Assembly: GCA_028717405.1 (NCBI GenBank)
Contig: JAQUNY010000085.1
Location: forward strand, 1 to 6,767
From: Eubacteriales bacterium
Lineage (GTDB): Bacteria; Bacillota; Clostridia; JAQUNY01
DNA length: 6,767 bases
Direction of reading: 5' to 3'
Position numbers and translations under genes: made by a program. Within the stretch, counting starts at the first letter, position 1. Each line of letters opens with the position of its first letter. Below the pieces are notes generated by a model. It worked only from the letters and a program-made list of their open reading frames with translations. It did no database searches and had not been told where the DNA came from. Shown piece by piece: positions 5,039 through 6,767 of the stretch.

Positions 5039-6767
5039 ATGGGAATTTCCGAGCTGGTCAGGATATCAGATATGTACGGGAGAGATCCCGAATTTGTGCT
5101 TGCAGGCGGAGGCAACACTTCATATAAAGATAATGAGCATCTTTTCATCAAGGCGTCAGGGGTTACGCTGTCAGGTATCACGGAGGCGGGTTTTGTTAAG
5201 ATGAAAAGGGCGTCTCTTGATGCCATATGGGAGAAAAAATACCCGGAGGACGAAAAGAAGAGAGAGGCAGAGGTCCTGGAGGATCTGATGAAAGCCAGGG
5301 CAGAGAGCGGAGCATCAGCAGGCAGGCCAAGTGTGGAGACGTCGCTTCACGCTCTTTTTCCGCAAAGTTATGTGGTGCATACCCACCCATCGCTTATAAA
5401 CGGTCTGACATGCGGGAAAAAGGGAGAGGAAGCGGTCAGGGAAATATTTGGAGACAGTGCTTTTTGGATAGGGGAAACGAAACCGGGATACATTCTTGCA
5501 TCAACAGTGAGAGAAAAAATGCGTGAATACACGGATGAGGGAAAAACGGAGCCCGAGATAGTATTTTTGCAGAATCATGGTGTTTTTGTCGCAGCGGGTA
5601 CAGTTGAGAGGATCAAAAAGATTTATGACGATATTGTGAGGCGGATCTCCGCCAGAATAATAAGAAAACCTGATTTTTCACCGGTTGATTTCGACAGAGA
5701 AAAAGCTGAATACATTGCACCTGCACTCAGGATGTTGCTGATGCGTGAAAAGAGCCGTTCCATTGTCACCTTCAGAACGAACCGCGAAATCATGGGTATC
5801 GTCAGGGATGAGGTGTCTATGGGACGCGCGTCCAAACCATTTTCACCTGACCATATTGTTTATTGCAGACACAGCCCTGTTTTCATCCCTGATAATAATG
5901 ACAAAGACAGACAGCTTCAGGAAGCAGAGTCAAGGATCAAAGAGTATGAAGCGGTTAATGGCTTCACTCCCAGGATCATTGCCGTCGAGGGACTTGGTAT
6001 TTTTGCATGGGGATCGACTAAAAAGGAAGCGGACACTGCGGCTGAGCTTTTTGCAGATGCGGTAAAGGTGTCTGTTTATTCTGAGAGCTTTGGCGGTCAG
6101 AGATTTCTATCTGATGCCATGACAAAATTCATACTCGAATGGGAAGTGGAATCTTACAGGCAGAAGGTCAGCTTCAGCAATAAACACTCAGAGAAACTGG
6201 CCGGCAAGATAGCAATAGTAACAGGGAGCGCGCAGGGCTTCGGCAAAGGGATAGCAGACGAAATGGCTGCAGAAGGCGCCTATATGGTAATAGCCGATAT
6301 CAACTATGAGGCCGCAGCACAGAATGCCGCATCACTTACGGCAGCCTGCGGCAGGGGCAAAGCCATGGCAGTCAGAGTAGATGTGAGTGATGAAAACCAG
6401 GTAAAGACAATGATTTCGGATACTATTTTAGAATTTGGCGGACTGGATATATTTGTAAGCAATGCCGGCATTCTCAGGGCAGGAGGGCTTGAGGAAATGG
6501 ATCTTGCCGGATTTGAGCTTGTTACAAAAATAAACTATACCGCATATTTTCTTTGCGCGAAATTTGCGTCCGCACCTATGAAGATCCAGCACAGGTTTAT
6601 GCAGGATTATTATATGGATATAATACAGATAAACTCCAAATCGGGGCTGGAGGGCAGCAACAGGAATTTCGCCTACGCGGGAGGCAAATTCGGAGGAATA
6701 GGTCTTACGCAAAGCTTTGCGCTTGAACTTGTTGAATACGGGATCAAGGTCAACGCCATATGTCCCG
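5039..6767 (+). CDS. Bifunctional class II aldolase/short-chain dehydrogenase, 3' truncated by window edge
   Basis: The frame is open for 576 codons and runs off the edge, so the gene is incomplete at its 3' end; full-length family members are roughly 690 residues. Residues 1 to about 370 are a class II aldolase/adducin-type domain. It has a Gly-Gly-Gly-Asn-Thr-Ser phosphate-site motif (23-28), Glu100 in Pro-Ser-Val-Glu-Thr (the position of the FucA acid/base Glu73), and metal ligands His114, His116 (His-Thr-His-Pro) and His180 (Gln-Asn-His-Gly). From about 388 comes a short-chain dehydrogenase with Thr-Gly-Ser-Ala-Gln-Gly-Phe-Gly (395-402), Asn-Ala-Gly (475-477), Asn499, Ser533, and Tyr546 with Lys550. 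The nearest characterised architecture I know is rhamnulose-1-phosphate aldolase/lactaldehyde dehydrogenase (RhaEW, B. subtilis YuxG), but no rhamnose gene is visible here. The Ile-Asn-Ser-Lys-Ser-Gly stretch is more like sorbitol-6-phosphate dehydrogenase. Substrate is therefore unassigned. It is a cytoplasmic sugar-phosphate enzyme by inference. Codon use matches its neighbours. Confidence 0.88.
   Translation, partial: MGISELVRISDMYGRDPEFVLAGGGNTSYKDNEHLFIKASGVTLSGITEAGFVKMKRASLDAIWEKKYPEDEKKREAEVLEDLMKARAESGASAGRPSVETSLHALFPQSYVVHTHPSLINGLTCGKKGEEAVREIFGDSAFWIGETKPGYILASTVREKMREYTDEGKTEPEIVFLQNHGVFVAAGTVERIKKIYDDIVRRISARIIRKPDFSPVDFDREKAEYIAPALRMLLMREKSRSIVTFRTNREIMGIVRDEVSMGRASKPFSPDHIVYCRHSPVFIPDNNDKDRQLQEAESRIKEYEAVNGFTPRIIAVEGLGIFAWGSTKKEADTAAELFADAVKVSVYSESFGGQRFLSDAMTKFILEWEVESYRQKVSFSNKHSEKLAGKIAIVTGSAQGFGKGIADEMAAEGAYMVIADINYEAAAQNAASLTAACGRGKAMAVRVDVSDENQVKTMISDTILEFGGLDIFVSNAGILRAGGLEEMDLAGFELVTKINYTAYFLCAKFASAPMKIQHRFMQDYYMDIIQINSKSGLEGSNRNFAYAGGKFGGIGLTQSFALELVEYGIKVNAICP

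Noticed and set aside
5227..5526. 99-codon + strand open frame inside the aldolase domain
   Set aside because: It is a shadow in another frame of the aldolase coding sequence, whose metal ligands and acid/base Glu fall in exactly this region.
1..6767. CRISPR array, tRNA or rRNA genes, insertion sequence, attachment site
   Set aside because: No repeat-spacer pattern, cloverleaf-like sequence, rRNA stretch, transposase motif or terminal inverted repeat was seen. The only tandem repeat is the 9-bp tract inside tatD.

Overview
The window reads as a chromosomal housekeeping segment from a member of the Bacillota (Firmicutes), most likely a Clostridia-type anaerobe. The main evidence is gene order: end of rsmI, then metG, a tatD-family nuclease gene, a yabE-type gene (DUF348-G5-3D domains) and rsmA/ksgA, all on the + strand. 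This closely follows the Bacillus subtilis yabC/metS/yabD/yabE/ksgA neighbourhood. All genes share heavy use of AGG/AGA and ATA codons and none looks compositionally foreign. I cannot name a genus.

Layout: positions 1-290 hold the C-terminal part of RsmI. A 103-base gap follows, with a near-consensus sigma-A-type promoter (337-365), a purine-rich ribosome binding site (381-386) and a probable TTG start for methionyl-tRNA synthetase at 394. From there metG, tatD, yabE and rsmA follow with gaps of 7, 23 and 3 bases and no visible terminator, so they are probably one transcript. An 82-base gap then leads to a long gene starting at 5039 with its own ribosome binding site. It encodes a two-domain protein, a class II aldolase fused to a short-chain dehydrogenase, and runs uninterrupted off the right edge.

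Functionally, rsmI and rsmA modify 16S rRNA, metG charges tRNA-Met, tatD is a metal-dependent DNase/hydrolase and yabE is a membrane-anchored or secreted cell-wall protein. The aldolase/dehydrogenase is a carbohydrate-catabolism type enzyme that is not part of the usual cluster.

I did not find an undescribed system. The points worth a second look are: an in-frame 9-bp minisatellite encoding a Pro-Val-Thr tract that ends exactly on the ordinary TatD start codon; a MetRS without the C-terminal tRNA-binding domain and with a Pro/Ser/Arg insert; the clean absence of rnmV between yabE and rsmA; odd translation starts in this operon; and the sorbitol-6-phosphate-dehydrogenase-like signature in the dehydrogenase half of the fusion.
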